This document shows positions 34,446 to 43,082 of a stretch of 64,000 nt of DNA, in pieces. The stretch's first letter is position 1. Every line of letters begins with the position of its first letter. The notes beneath the pieces are model-generated. The model saw only the letters and a list, made by a program, of their open reading frames with translations, ran no database searches and was not told the origin of the DNA. This stretch comes from Methanobacteriota archaeon (GTDB taxonomy: Archaea; Halobacteriota; Methanomicrobia; Methanomicrobiales; Methanoculleaceae): the NCBI GenBank assembly GCA_023393455.1, contig JAEWLJ010000013.1:62001-126000 (forward strand), read 5' to 3'. The position numbers and the translations under genes are program-made.

Positions 34446-35137
34446 TGGCGAACCGGGTGAGTTTTGGGGTCGAAGGGCTGGACGCGATGCTCTCGGGCGG
34501 ACTCCTCGAGAAGAGCGTCTGCGCGATCGTCGGCACCTACGGCACCGGAAAGACGTCATTCGCCCTCCAGTTCGCATATGACGGACTCAGCCGCGGCGAG
34601 ACGGTGATCTACATCAGCCTCGATGAACGGGAGGAGCTCCTCCAGGCCACCATGGCGCAGAAAGGGTGGAATATGGAGGCCTTCGGCGACCGGTTCTACC
34701 TCCTCCGGCTGGACCCGACCGACTTCAACCTCGCGGTCAGCAGCATCAAGAGCGAACTCCCCGCTCTCATCGAGAGCACGGGCGCCTCGAGGGTGATCAT
34801 CGACCCGATATCTCTCTTCGAGGGGCTCTTCGAGGACGAGGCCGAGAGGCGGCAGGAGATGTTCCGGCTCATCGAGGTGATGCGGGATGAAGACTGCACC
34901 CTTGTGATGACGACCGAGACCAGCCCGGTGAATAAGGACGGGAGCAAGTACGGCATCGTTGAGTACCTGGCGGATACCGTGATCCTCCTTCGGTATGTCC
35001 GCTCCCGGGGGCTCACCGAGGTGCACCTGGTTCTCGAGGTCGTGAAGATGCGCCGTTCGACCCATTCACGGGAGATCAAGCCGTTCGAGATCCTCCAGGA
35101 CAGGATAATGGTCTACTCGGAGGCAAGTCTGTTTTAG
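34445..35137 (+). CDS. KaiC/ArlH-like RecA-family ATPase
   Basis: A 230-residue single RecA domain with intact Walker A GTYGTGKTS (30-38) and a Walker B region RVIIDPISLFEGL. The Glu-rich ISLDEREE strand follows the first beta unit, as in KaiC. Archaellum ArlH is a single-domain KaiC homolog that regulates the ArlI ATPase. This gene pair lies directly opposite an ArlI/ArlJ-like pair, so the same kind of role is a fair inference. It overlaps the damaged paralog upstream by one base and converges with the next gene by four. Confidence 0.85.
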   Translation: MANRVSFGVEGLDAMLSGGLLEKSVCAIVGTYGTGKTSFALQFAYDGLSRGETVIYISLDEREELLQATMAQKGWNMEAFGDRFYLLRLDPTDFNLAVSSIKSELPALIESTGASRVIIDPISLFEGLFEDEAERRQEMFRLIEVMRDEDCTLVMTTETSPVNKDGSKYGIVEYLADTVILLRYVRSRGLTEVHLVLEVVKMRRSTHSREIKPFEILQDRIMVYSEASLF

Positions 35138-35784
35138 GTGCGGCGGGACGGAGAACGAGTTCGCTGCTCTCTGCCCCGGCCGGATGCGCCCCGCTTCTTC
35201 TGCAAAAGCCGCCAGCGCTTGAGGACGAATGCTGCGACGACGAGGACGAAGAGCGTATTGAAGAGCACCCGTACGATCGGGTTCTGAAAGTCCGTCCCGA
35301 TCAGGTTCCCGTGCACGATGGCAAAGAAGAGCACGACGTACATCAGCCCGTGCACCCACCGCCAGTGCTTCGGGATATACTTCCGGAGCAGCACGCCGGC
35401 GAAGGCGATGTAGAGGAGGTAGAGCGCAGGCTGGCCCGCGAGCAACCAGAACCGCTCCCAGGAGGAGAAGGTCGGGATGAATAAAGCAGGGTTCATAGAC
35501 CGTATGGCGAGGGTCACGGGGTGCAGCGTGGGGAGGAGGAGGCCGACGGCGGCGAAGGTGTGGTGCACCGAAAGGAACGGTCTGCCGAAGACGGCCATGA
35601 CCTCGCGGAGGAACGGGGTCAGAAGGGTTGCGATGGCGAGGGAAAGGTAGCCCCAGAGAGCAAGAAGGCGGGCTATGACGCGGAACGGATCCTCGTAAGG
35701 CGTGGAGAGCACCACCGCGGCGACAAGCGCATACAGGGCCAGGATGACGGCTGCAAGGAGCAGACCCGCCCGGGGGAGAGCCAC
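35134..35784 (-). CDS. Ferric reductase-like transmembrane protein (MsrQ/YedZ-like)
   Basis: A 216-residue membrane protein with about six helices and the His pattern of the ferric-reductase-like family: FLSVHHTFAAVG, LHPV, HWRWVHGLMYV and FAIVHGN. In this family the histidines ligate b-type haem and pass electrons across the membrane. MsrQ partners a periplasmic methionine sulfoxide reductase, but no msrP is near. The C-terminus is a basic tail (KRWRLLQKKRGASGRGREQR). It follows bofA by 84 bases. Confidence 0.78.
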   Translation of the reverse strand: MALPRAGLLLAAVILALYALVAAVVLSTPYEDPFRVIARLLALWGYLSLAIATLLTPFLREVMAVFGRPFLSVHHTFAAVGLLLPTLHPVTLAIRSMNPALFIPTFSSWERFWLLAGQPALYLLYIAFAGVLLRKYIPKHWRWVHGLMYVVLFFAIVHGNLIGTDFQNPIVRVLFNTLFVLVVAAFVLKRWRLLQKKRGASGRGREQRTRSPSRRT

Positions 35785-35868
35785 GGTTCCGGGGGAGTCG
35801 CGGTGAGGGATAAGGGTTTCGGTAGCGGTCCCGGTCGTCGAAAAACAGGGAGCGGTCGGGCGACCGGC

Positions 35869-36132
35869 TCAGATCGTTATCCCGAGAAGGTGGAGCAGCA
35901 CCAGAACCAGGGCGCCGGGCAACCCTGCAAGAGCACAGATGAGAACCGTCACCAGGTTGATCTGGATGTCGGGAGCGCCGAACCAGCTGAGGACGTCGAA
36001 GTAGTTCAGGAGCCCGAGCGTGATGAGACCGGCGATGGCGTTGATGACGAGCGTCATGGCCTTCTTCATCAGGTAATAGAGCGCGGCGGCTATCGCGACC
36101 GCGAGAAGGAGGGCAAGGATCTCTTCCATCAT
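35869..36132 (-). CDS. BofA-like membrane protein
   Basis: An 87-residue protein with two hydrophobic stretches. It matches the pro-sigmaK processing inhibitor BofA family (NAIAGLITLGLLNYF and ALAGLPGALVLVLLHLLGI at the C-terminus). In Bacillus BofA inhibits a membrane protease; in archaea the role is unknown. Its place after lonB-tldD-tldE suggests a link to proteolysis. It starts seven bases after the tldE stop. Confidence 0.75.
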   Translation of the reverse strand: MMEEILALLLAVAIAAALYYLMKKAMTLVINAIAGLITLGLLNYFDVLSWFGAPDIQINLVTVLICALAGLPGALVLVLLHLLGITI

Positions 36133-36139
36133 CGATTAT

Positions 36140-37432
36140 CTATTTACCAATGATCTGCTGGTTATTTAACCGTATTGATGGAATCGTCAGCCGTCCGACG
36201 CGCCTTGAGTCATTTCCGAGCCCCCCGATGGTCGCAAGCATCTCAAAGACATTCCCGGAGAGCATCGCCGTCCGGATGGGTTCGACCGGTTCCCCGCCCT
36301 CCATCCAGAAGGGGTTGGAGATCTCCACGGAGAAGTCGCCGGAGAACGGGTTCGCGGTATGAGCGCCGACGACGTCATGGATCCAGACCGCACGCTCGTC
36401 ACCGGGCTCCTTCTCCCGGGGCCCGTCAACGAAGAGGTTGTGGAACCCGATCCCGGGGCCTTCGCCCCCGGAACGAACTGCGCTCCCCGTGCTCCCCTCG
36501 CCGTAGCGGTAACCGGTCTTGAGGTCGTAGGCGAATCCCCGGAGCACCCCCTGCTCCACGAAGACCAGGCGGCGGGTCGGGACGCCTTCCGCATCGAAGG
36601 CCGCACTCCCGAGGCCGGGGGCAAACGGATCGTCGTAGACGGAGAGGCGCTCGTCGAAGACCTGCTCGCCGACTTTTTCTGCAAGGAACGACCGGCCGGC
36701 CTTCACGTTCCGCCCGGAGAGGGCCGGGAGGAGGACCTGCCCGATGAGGCTTGCCGCTGCTATCGGGGAGAGAACGACGTCGTAGCGGCCGGTCGTTATA
36801 TCGCTGCCCGATAGGGAGCGGGCGGCAAGCCAGGCCGCCCCCTCACCGACCGACCGGGGGTCGATCTCCGCGAGGAACGGGGAGGCGTCGAACTCGTAAC
36901 CCGTGGACTGCTCCCGGATCGTCTCGAGGGAGACCGACGCCGCGGTCCGGTCCATGCCGTAGAAGACGCCGTTCGAGTTTGCGACCGCGAGATACGACCG
37001 GGCGAGATTCGCGCCCCCGCCGACGACCTCCACCGGGTGCTCCGCAGCACCGGAGAGGAGATCGTCCACCATCCTCGCGGCATCCTCCACCGCGACGACG
37101 AGATTCTCGTCGTTTGCAGAAGGAGTTCCCGCGAGGTCGGCCGGTTTCGGGAACCCGCCCCACTGCTGCGGGGTGGCGAGCCGGCCGCTTGCAAGCGCCG
37201 CATCCAGGCATTCCTGCCAGCGGTCGGGATCGCTCGTGGCCGAGAACCCTATCCGCCCGTCCCTGACCGTCCGGACGGCCATGCTCCAGGCTTCCGACTC
37301 CTCGGCGTTCCCGAGAACTCCCTTCTTGATCTCTGTGCCGACGCTCAGTCCCCAGGCGTAGAAGACCTCGACCTCGTCCGCCCGGCGCTCTCCCTCCCGG
37401 AGAATCCTCTCGATCAGATCTTCGCCGTTCAT
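36140..37432 (-). CDS. pmbA: TldD/PmbA family protein, TldE-like (PmbA)
   Basis: A 430-residue protein of the PmbA/TldE half of the TldD-TldE heterodimer. It begins with helix EDLIERILREGERRADEVEVFYAW and has the C-terminal domain with ARSLSGSDITTGRYDVVLSPIAAASLIG. It lacks the HExxxH zinc motif, as TldE does. The complex degrades unfolded peptides and matures some modified peptides. Its start overlaps the tldD stop by four bases. Confidence 0.9.
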   Translation of the reverse strand: MNGEDLIERILREGERRADEVEVFYAWGLSVGTEIKKGVLGNAEESEAWSMAVRTVRDGRIGFSATSDPDRWQECLDAALASGRLATPQQWGGFPKPADLAGTPSANDENLVVAVEDAARMVDDLLSGAAEHPVEVVGGGANLARSYLAVANSNGVFYGMDRTAASVSLETIREQSTGYEFDASPFLAEIDPRSVGEGAAWLAARSLSGSDITTGRYDVVLSPIAAASLIGQVLLPALSGRNVKAGRSFLAEKVGEQVFDERLSVYDDPFAPGLGSAAFDAEGVPTRRLVFVEQGVLRGFAYDLKTGYRYGEGSTGSAVRSGGEGPGIGFHNLFVDGPREKEPGDERAVWIHDVVGAHTANPFSGDFSVEISNPFWMEGGEPVEPIRTAMLSGNVFEMLATIGGLGNDSRRVGRLTIPSIRLNNQQIIGK

Positions 37433-38763
37433 TCGCCGCGTCCTCCGATGGTTGCGCCCTCAAGCAGGAGGTGGGGCGCGCCATCGCTGACCGGGACGCT
37501 CTGCCCGCCTTTACCGCAGTATCCCGGGCTCATCTTCCGATCGTTTCCAACCAGGGCGATACTATGGAGCGTGGAGAGGATTTCACCTGAGAGCGAGACG
37601 TCCCGGACCATACCGGCCTTCTCGCCGTCCTCGATGAGGTAGCCGTACTCCGCGTTGAACTGGAAGACGCCGCGGCCGGGGTCGACCTGCCCGCCCCGTG
37701 ATCCGATGAGGAGGATGCCGTCCCGGCACTCCTCGAGGATCTCGTCATGGGTCGCATCGCCGTTCTCGATGAAGGTGTTGCTCATCCGGACGATCGGCGG
37801 CGCCCCGTGCTCTGAACGGGCGTGGCCCGCGATCCCGTTTCCGACCGCCGCGAGGGTCTCGCGGTTATGGAGGTAAGAGGAGAGGATGCCGTCGCGGACG
37901 ATCTCGGTCCGCTCTACCGCGACGCCCTCGGCATCGACGGGCATGAACCCGAACTCGTGAAGCGTGGGGTCATCGACGATGACCAGTCCCGCGCAGCCGA
38001 TCGCTTCACCGATCTTCCCCCCGAGAACCGACGCGCCTTCGCGGACGAGGTCACCCTCGCTCGCGTGGCCGACCGCTTCGTGGGTGAAGACCCCCGCAAG
38101 CTCCGGGTCGAGCACCGCTCGTTTCGTCCCGCCTTTCGGGATCTTCGCGGAGAGGAGCGAGACCGCGACCTCGCCCGCCTTCCGGCCGAGATCCTGCTTA
38201 CCGCGGAGGTTGAACCCGGTGATGGTGTGATCGCGTTCGCTCCCCATCTGCATAACGCCGTTTTTTGACGCGATGGCAAGGACCGAGAACCCGGACCGGA
38301 CGGCCTCGTAGGCGTATTCGTTCCCGCTCGAGTCCAGGAACCGGACGGAGTCGATCCCTTCTGTGTAGCGCGCCCGGGTGTTCCCTACCCCCGGCACGCG
38401 TGCCGCCTCCTCGATCCCGGCAAGCAGCCGGGTCTTCTCCTCGAGATCGACCTCCCGGGGGTCTTCACCGAGAGGAGGAACCCCGAGTACGCCGCGCGGC
38501 GCGGCGGCAAGGTCGAGATTGTCCTCCGTGACCGCGGCGAGGCGCGATGCCGCCTCGACGAGGCTCTCCACCTCGCGTCTCGAGTCGATATCGACGTGAT
38601 CGCGGGTGAGGAAACCCCATCCTTTCGGCCCGAGCACCCGGACCACGGCTTTGTCAAAAAACGAGGTGCCTGCGGACTCGATCACGCCGTTGTCGATATC
38701 GACCAGGGTGATCTCGCCGCGTACGCACCGGATATCATAGTATCGTACATCAACCATAGGCAT
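37429..38763 (-). CDS. tldD: TldD metalloprotease subunit
   Basis: A 444-residue zinc protease subunit. The catalytic motif is FTHEAVGHASEGD, with HEAVGH at 228-233. The conserved YCGKGGQSVPVSDGAPHLL block near the C-terminus adds the further zinc ligand region. With TldE it forms the active heterodimer. The ATG overlaps the lonB stop by one base (TGATG), so lonB, tldD and tldE form one coupled unit. Confidence 0.94.
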   Translation of the reverse strand: MPMVDVRYYDIRCVRGEITLVDIDNGVIESAGTSFFDKAVVRVLGPKGWGFLTRDHVDIDSRREVESLVEAASRLAAVTEDNLDLAAAPRGVLGVPPLGEDPREVDLEEKTRLLAGIEEAARVPGVGNTRARYTEGIDSVRFLDSSGNEYAYEAVRSGFSVLAIASKNGVMQMGSERDHTITGFNLRGKQDLGRKAGEVAVSLLSAKIPKGGTKRAVLDPELAGVFTHEAVGHASEGDLVREGASVLGGKIGEAIGCAGLVIVDDPTLHEFGFMPVDAEGVAVERTEIVRDGILSSYLHNRETLAAVGNGIAGHARSEHGAPPIVRMSNTFIENGDATHDEILEECRDGILLIGSRGGQVDPGRGVFQFNAEYGYLIEDGEKAGMVRDVSLSGEILSTLHSIALVGNDRKMSPGYCGKGGQSVPVSDGAPHLLLEGATIGGRGE

Positions 38764-40700
38764 CAGACCGGAGAGTGCCCGACGCTCGGGTCAAAGACGG
38801 TAGTCGAGTTGACCGCCATCTTCCGGAGCTTCGAGAGGAATCCTTCGCGGTTCTCGGGCATGAGCGCGTTCTGGAGAACCTCCTCGATGTGGTCGACCGG
38901 CACCACCTCGATCATCTCGCGGTAGCGGTCCTCAATCAGGACATCGTCCAGGTTCGACCGCGGAATGATCACCTTCTTGATCCCGGCCTTTGCGGCCGCC
39001 TCGATCTTGTAGGTCACCCCGCCGATGGGGAGGACATCGCCCCGGACCGAGAGAGAGCCGGTCATCGCGACGTCCTGGCGCACCGGGATGTTCTCGATGG
39101 CGCTGATCACTGCGGTGGCCACGGTCACGGAGGCCGAATCGCCCTCCACGCCGCCGTAGGTACCGATGAACTGGACGTGGATGTCCATGTTCCGGATATC
39201 CTTCCCCGTGAACTTCTTGATCAGGGCGCTGACGTTCGTGATGGATTCTTTGGCAATATCCTGGAGCATGCCGGTCGCGATCACCGTGCCGGCCGCTCCC
39301 AGACTCGGGGTCACCTCGGCCATCACCGGGAGGATCGAGCCCGAGTCGCTGCCCATCACCGCAAGCCCGTTCACCCGGCCGACCTTGGTGCCTTCCACGA
39401 CGGCGAGGTCGTAGTCACGGGTCCGCCGGATGTACTCGTCGGAGATCTGGTCCTCGATCGAGCGGGAGGTCGACTTCGCGGCGAGGACGTGCTTCGCTGC
39501 GGTGAACTCCGCACCCTCCTGCCGGGCGAGGTCGCCCGCCACCCGGATCAGCCCGCCCATGTCACGGAGTTTCAGGGTCAGGTGACCCTTCCGGTTCGAG
39601 CGGCGCCGGGCTTCGCGGAGAATCTCGAGCATGGCCGCGCGGTCGAAGTGGGGGATCTTCCCGTCGTTCTTGACCTCCTGCGCGATGAACCGGAGGAACT
39701 TCTTCCGGTTCTCGGGGGTGTCCTCCATCGTCTCGCGCATATAGACCTCATAGCCGTAGCCCCGGATACGCGACCGGAGCGCCGGGTGCATCCCCTGGAC
39801 GGCATCGAGGTTGCCTGCCGCGATCATCACGAACCGGCAGGGAACCGGCTCTGTGCGGACCATCGCGCCGCTCGAGCGCTCGCTCTGGCCGGTGATCGGG
39901 AAGGTGCCCTCCTGGAGCGCGGTCAGCAGGTTCTGCTGGGAGTGGGGGGTGAGGGTGTTGATCTCGTCGATGAAGAGCACCCCGCCGTGCGCCTTATGGA
40001 TCGCCCCTCCCTCGACACGGTCGTGGGACGGCGTCTCAAGCCCGCCGCTCTGGAAGGGGTCGTGCCGGACGTCGCCGAGCAGGGCGCCCGCGTGCGAACC
40101 GGTGGCGTCGATGAAGGGCGCCGTGACGTTCTGGTCGTGGGATATCAGGAGCTTCGGGACCATCGCCTCCTCGCGGGGCATCGAGTACTTCAGCGCCATG
40201 AAGACGAATGCGGCGGCGATGATGCCCATCAGCCACTGGGAGGTGATGATCGCGTAGCCGATGATACCGATGATGAGGAGCATGATGAGGGTGCTCCTCA
40301 TCTGGATCTTCTTCCTCGCCTCCACTTTGTGGGCGTTCACGATCTGCTTGCCGCGGCTTGCCGGGACGGTCCGGATGATGGGGGTGTTGTTGTCCTCGGG
40401 ATTCGGGTAGACCAGGATGTCCTGCAGTTCCTCTTTCGGGAGGAGCTCGGCCATCGCCTTCGCCAGCATCGATTTGCCGGTCCCGGGAGTGCCGATCATC
40501 ATCACGTGCCTGCGCTGGACGGCGGCCTTCCGGATCACCTCGACGGCGTGCTCCTGGCCGATGACCTGGTCGATGAGATTCGGGGGTACTTCGATATCTG
40601 ACGATGCGCTCATCTCAAGGCCGGAAAAGACCTCTGTCCCCTCCAGTTCGTCGTTCGTGAGTTCAATGTTGGGAATTTCTGTTGTTTGCGTCGAATCCAT
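38763..40700 (-). CDS. lonB: Membrane-anchored archaeal Lon protease (LonB)
   Basis: A 645-residue ATP-dependent protease. Walker A GTPGTGKS is at 70-77. A pair of membrane helices is inserted at about 135-172, as in archaeal LonB. The Walker B block LFIDEINTL and the C-terminal Ser-Lys protease domain (EGDSAS with the catalytic Ser) follow. It holds a hexameric protease at the inner face of the membrane. ATG at 40700 with AGAGGT upstream is used; an ATG at 40748 lies upstream of the TATA box and is unlikely. Confidence 0.95.
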   Translation of the reverse strand: MDSTQTTEIPNIELTNDELEGTEVFSGLEMSASSDIEVPPNLIDQVIGQEHAVEVIRKAAVQRRHVMMIGTPGTGKSMLAKAMAELLPKEELQDILVYPNPEDNNTPIIRTVPASRGKQIVNAHKVEARKKIQMRSTLIMLLIIGIIGYAIITSQWLMGIIAAAFVFMALKYSMPREEAMVPKLLISHDQNVTAPFIDATGSHAGALLGDVRHDPFQSGGLETPSHDRVEGGAIHKAHGGVLFIDEINTLTPHSQQNLLTALQEGTFPITGQSERSSGAMVRTEPVPCRFVMIAAGNLDAVQGMHPALRSRIRGYGYEVYMRETMEDTPENRKKFLRFIAQEVKNDGKIPHFDRAAMLEILREARRRSNRKGHLTLKLRDMGGLIRVAGDLARQEGAEFTAAKHVLAAKSTSRSIEDQISDEYIRRTRDYDLAVVEGTKVGRVNGLAVMGSDSGSILPVMAEVTPSLGAAGTVIATGMLQDIAKESITNVSALIKKFTGKDIRNMDIHVQFIGTYGGVEGDSASVTVATAVISAIENIPVRQDVAMTGSLSVRGDVLPIGGVTYKIEAAAKAGIKKVIIPRSNLDDVLIEDRYREMIEVVPVDHIEEVLQNALMPENREGFLSKLRKMAVNSTTVFDPSVGHSPV

Positions 40701-40731
40701 CGTCGAGTTTACCTCTTTGCTGCACTGGTAC

Positions 40732-40739
40732 TTATATAA
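40732..40739. promoter_or_regulatory. Shared palindromic TATA box of lonB and prs
   Basis: TTATATAA is perfectly palindromic and lies 35 bases before the lonB ATG on one strand and 46 bases before the prs ATG on the other. No second TATA-like site is evident in the 81-base gap. One TBP-binding site may therefore serve both genes. Confidence 0.6.
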
Positions 40740-40781
40740 TTTATTCATCCTCGTTCAAATACTTTCTAGCAAAGGTGTTTC

Positions 40782-41639
40782 ATGAGGATAATCAGTACAG
40801 AACGGTCCCAGGTCCTGGCAGCCCGCGTTGCCGAAAAGTTGGGGATCCCATTGGTCGAGACGAAATTCACCCGGTTTCCCGACGGAGAGATGTACCTCCG
40901 GTGCGGTGAACTGGACGATGAGACCCTGATCGTCAGCAGCATCGTTGATAATGATATGTTCGTGCAGACCCTTCTCGCTATCGATGCCGCCGACCGGTCA
41001 AGAAACACCCTGGTGGTCCCGTATCTCGGGTACTCGCGACAGGACAGGCGTTTCTTCCCGGGCGAGCCGATCAGCGCCCGGGCGATCGCGCGGGCGCTCT
41101 CGACCGGCATCGAGCGTGCGTTCGTGGTCAACGTCCATGACCCGGTCGATCTGGACTTCTTCAGCGTTCCGGCAAGGAATGTCACCATCGCTCCGGCGAT
41201 CGGGGGTTACATCGGTGATCTGCACCTGAAGAACCCCCTGGTCCTCGCGCCGGACGAAGGGGCGATCGCATTTGCGACCGATGTTGCCGCGGTCGGTGGA
41301 TGGGACTGCGATCACCTCGAAAAGACCCGGCTCTCGGGTGAGGACGTCAGGATCGCCCCGAAGACAATCAATGCAGCCGGGAGGGACACCGTGATCGTGG
41401 ACGACATCATATCCACCGGGGGAACCCTCGCGACCGCCGCCTGCATGCTCCGGGAGCAGGGGGCAGCGTCCATCCACGCCGCCTGCGTCCACGGGGTGCT
41501 CACGAGCGGCGCCTACACCCGTCTGCGGGCGGCGGGAGTCTCGTCGGTCGTCTCCAGCGACACCTACGAGAACGCCTCAAGTTTCATATCGGCCGCAAGC
41601 GCTATCGCCACCGCGATCAGGGATGATGCTCACTGTTGA
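40782..41639 (+). CDS. prs: Ribose-phosphate pyrophosphokinase
   Basis: A 285-residue enzyme making PRPP from ribose 5-phosphate and ATP, the precursor of nucleotides and of histidine. It has the catalytic YLGYSRQDRRFFPGEP flexible-loop block near residue 84, and the PRPP-binding VDDIISTGGT near 206-215. The length matches the archaeal class. It is the first gene of a unit continuing into rtcA, nob1 and a PRPP-binding regulator. Its last 17 bases overlap rtcA. Confidence 0.95.
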   Translation: MRIISTERSQVLAARVAEKLGIPLVETKFTRFPDGEMYLRCGELDDETLIVSSIVDNDMFVQTLLAIDAADRSRNTLVVPYLGYSRQDRRFFPGEPISARAIARALSTGIERAFVVNVHDPVDLDFFSVPARNVTIAPAIGGYIGDLHLKNPLVLAPDEGAIAFATDVAAVGGWDCDHLEKTRLSGEDVRIAPKTINAAGRDTVIVDDIISTGGTLATAACMLREQGAASIHAACVHGVLTSGAYTRLRAAGVSSVVSSDTYENASSFISAASAIATAIRDDAHC

Positions 41640-42609
41640 TGGGGGCCACCTCGAAGGAGGGGGGCAGATCCTCCGCCTGGCGGTCGTCCTCTCGGCGATC
41701 TCCGGCATACCAATCACGGTCGTCCGGGTCCGGGAGAACCGGGAGCGCCCGGGACTCGCGCCCCAGCACATCGCCGCAGTCCGGGCGGTCGCCGGGACCT
41801 GCGGTGCCGAATGCGCGGGGCTCGTGCCGAAAAGCCGCGAGATCACCTTCACCCCCGGTGCCCTCCGGCGTGCCGACCTCCATATCGATACCGGGACCGC
41901 GGGGAGCATCCCCCTTGTCCTCCAGGCATGGCTCCCGGCTGCGCTCATTCGCGGCGGGAGCATAACGGTCGTGGGCGGAACCGAGGTGGCGCAGAGCCCG
42001 ACGATCGATTACATCGACCGCGTCCTCGTCCCGGTGCTCCGCCGGGCTGGGGCCTCGATCGAGATTACGGTGCTTGAGCGGGGCTACTACCCGCGGGGAG
42101 GAGGGCGCGTCCGCGTAAGCGTGGAGCCGGGCCTCCCCGGCCCGATCTCGGTCCCGGAGGAGGAAGAGCGGTGCAGACTCATCTCCTGCTCGGCAGGGCT
42201 TCCCGGCCATGTCACGGAACGCCAGGCCGGCGCCGCCCGCGATCTCCTCAAGAGTGAACTCGATCTCCCCTGCACCGCGACCCTCGACCCCCGTGAGGGC
42301 GGGCCGAGCACCGGGAGTTCCGTCACCATCTGGAGCGGGGCGAAGGGCGCCGTCGCCCTCGGACGGAGGGGGCTTCCCGCCGAGGAGGTGGGCCGGGCGG
42401 CCGCCCGGGCGTTCATCGAAGAACTCCGCAGCCCCGGCACGGTCGACGTCCATCTAGCCGATCAACTCCTGGTCTACCTCGCCCTCTCCGGTGGGGAGTA
42501 CACCACCCATACCCTCTCGATGCACGCCAGAACCGCCTGCTCGCTCCTCGCAGAGTTCGGCCGCCCGGTCGAGTGTCGGGAGAACGGCACCGTGAGGTTC
42601 TCCGCATGA
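41623..42609 (+). CDS. rtcA: RNA 3'-terminal phosphate cyclase
   Basis: A 328-residue enzyme converting RNA 3'-phosphate ends to 2',3'-cyclic phosphate with ATP. The signature GGHLEGGGQILRLA opens the protein, PRGGGRV lies near 160, and the catalytic His is in VHLADQLLVYLAL near 280. ATGs at 41623 and 41626 are equivalent. It overlaps prs by 17 bases and nob1 by four. Confidence 0.95.
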   Translation: MMLTVDGGHLEGGGQILRLAVVLSAISGIPITVVRVRENRERPGLAPQHIAAVRAVAGTCGAECAGLVPKSREITFTPGALRRADLHIDTGTAGSIPLVLQAWLPAALIRGGSITVVGGTEVAQSPTIDYIDRVLVPVLRRAGASIEITVLERGYYPRGGGRVRVSVEPGLPGPISVPEEEERCRLISCSAGLPGHVTERQAGAARDLLKSELDLPCTATLDPREGGPSTGSSVTIWSGAKGAVALGRRGLPAEEVGRAAARAFIEELRSPGTVDVHLADQLLVYLALSGGEYTTHTLSMHARTACSLLAEFGRPVECRENGTVRFSA

Positions 42610-43061
42610 CCCTCGTCCTCGATGCTTCGGTCTTTTTTACGGAGATTCCCCTCGATGGCCCGATGGCGACCACTCCCTCGGTGGTCGGGGAACTCGCCGA
42701 CCTCCACGCGAAGTGCCGGTTTGAGGTGCTCCTGGCGACAGGGCTTTCTGTCCGCGAACCTGGAGACGAGGCCCTCGCACGGGTCGATGAGGCCGCACAC
42801 CGGACCGGAGATGCCGGGGTGCTCTCCGGAACCGACCGGGAGATCCTCGCGCTGGCGCTCGAACTCTCGGCCGTCCTCGTCACCGACGACTTCGCCGTCC
42901 AGAACGTCGCCCACCGTCTCGATATCGAGACCCGGAGCATCCGGCAACGGCCCGCCCGGGCTATCCGGTGGCGCTACCGGTGCAGCGGGTGCGGCCGCTA
43001 CTGGCGGGAGCCGGGGGAGTGCCGGGTCTGCGGCGCACCGGTCAGAAGAAAAGTTAAATAA
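42606..43061 (+). CDS. nob1: rRNA maturation endonuclease Nob1
   Basis: A 151-residue PIN-domain nuclease with a C-terminal zinc ribbon, the arrangement of archaeal Nob1, which cleaves the 3' end of pre-16S rRNA. PIN acidic residues are D6 (LVLDASVFF), D77 (GTDREILALALE) and D94/D95 (LVTDDFAVQN). Zinc ligands are C126-x2-C129 and C139-x2-C142. ATG at 42606 overlaps the rtcA stop (ATGA). Confidence 0.92.
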   Translation: MTLVLDASVFFTEIPLDGPMATTPSVVGELADLHAKCRFEVLLATGLSVREPGDEALARVDEAAHRTGDAGVLSGTDREILALALELSAVLVTDDFAVQNVAHRLDIETRSIRQRPARAIRWRYRCSGCGRYWREPGECRVCGAPVRRKVK

Positions 43062-43082
43062 ACTACCCGGAGACTCTTCTCC

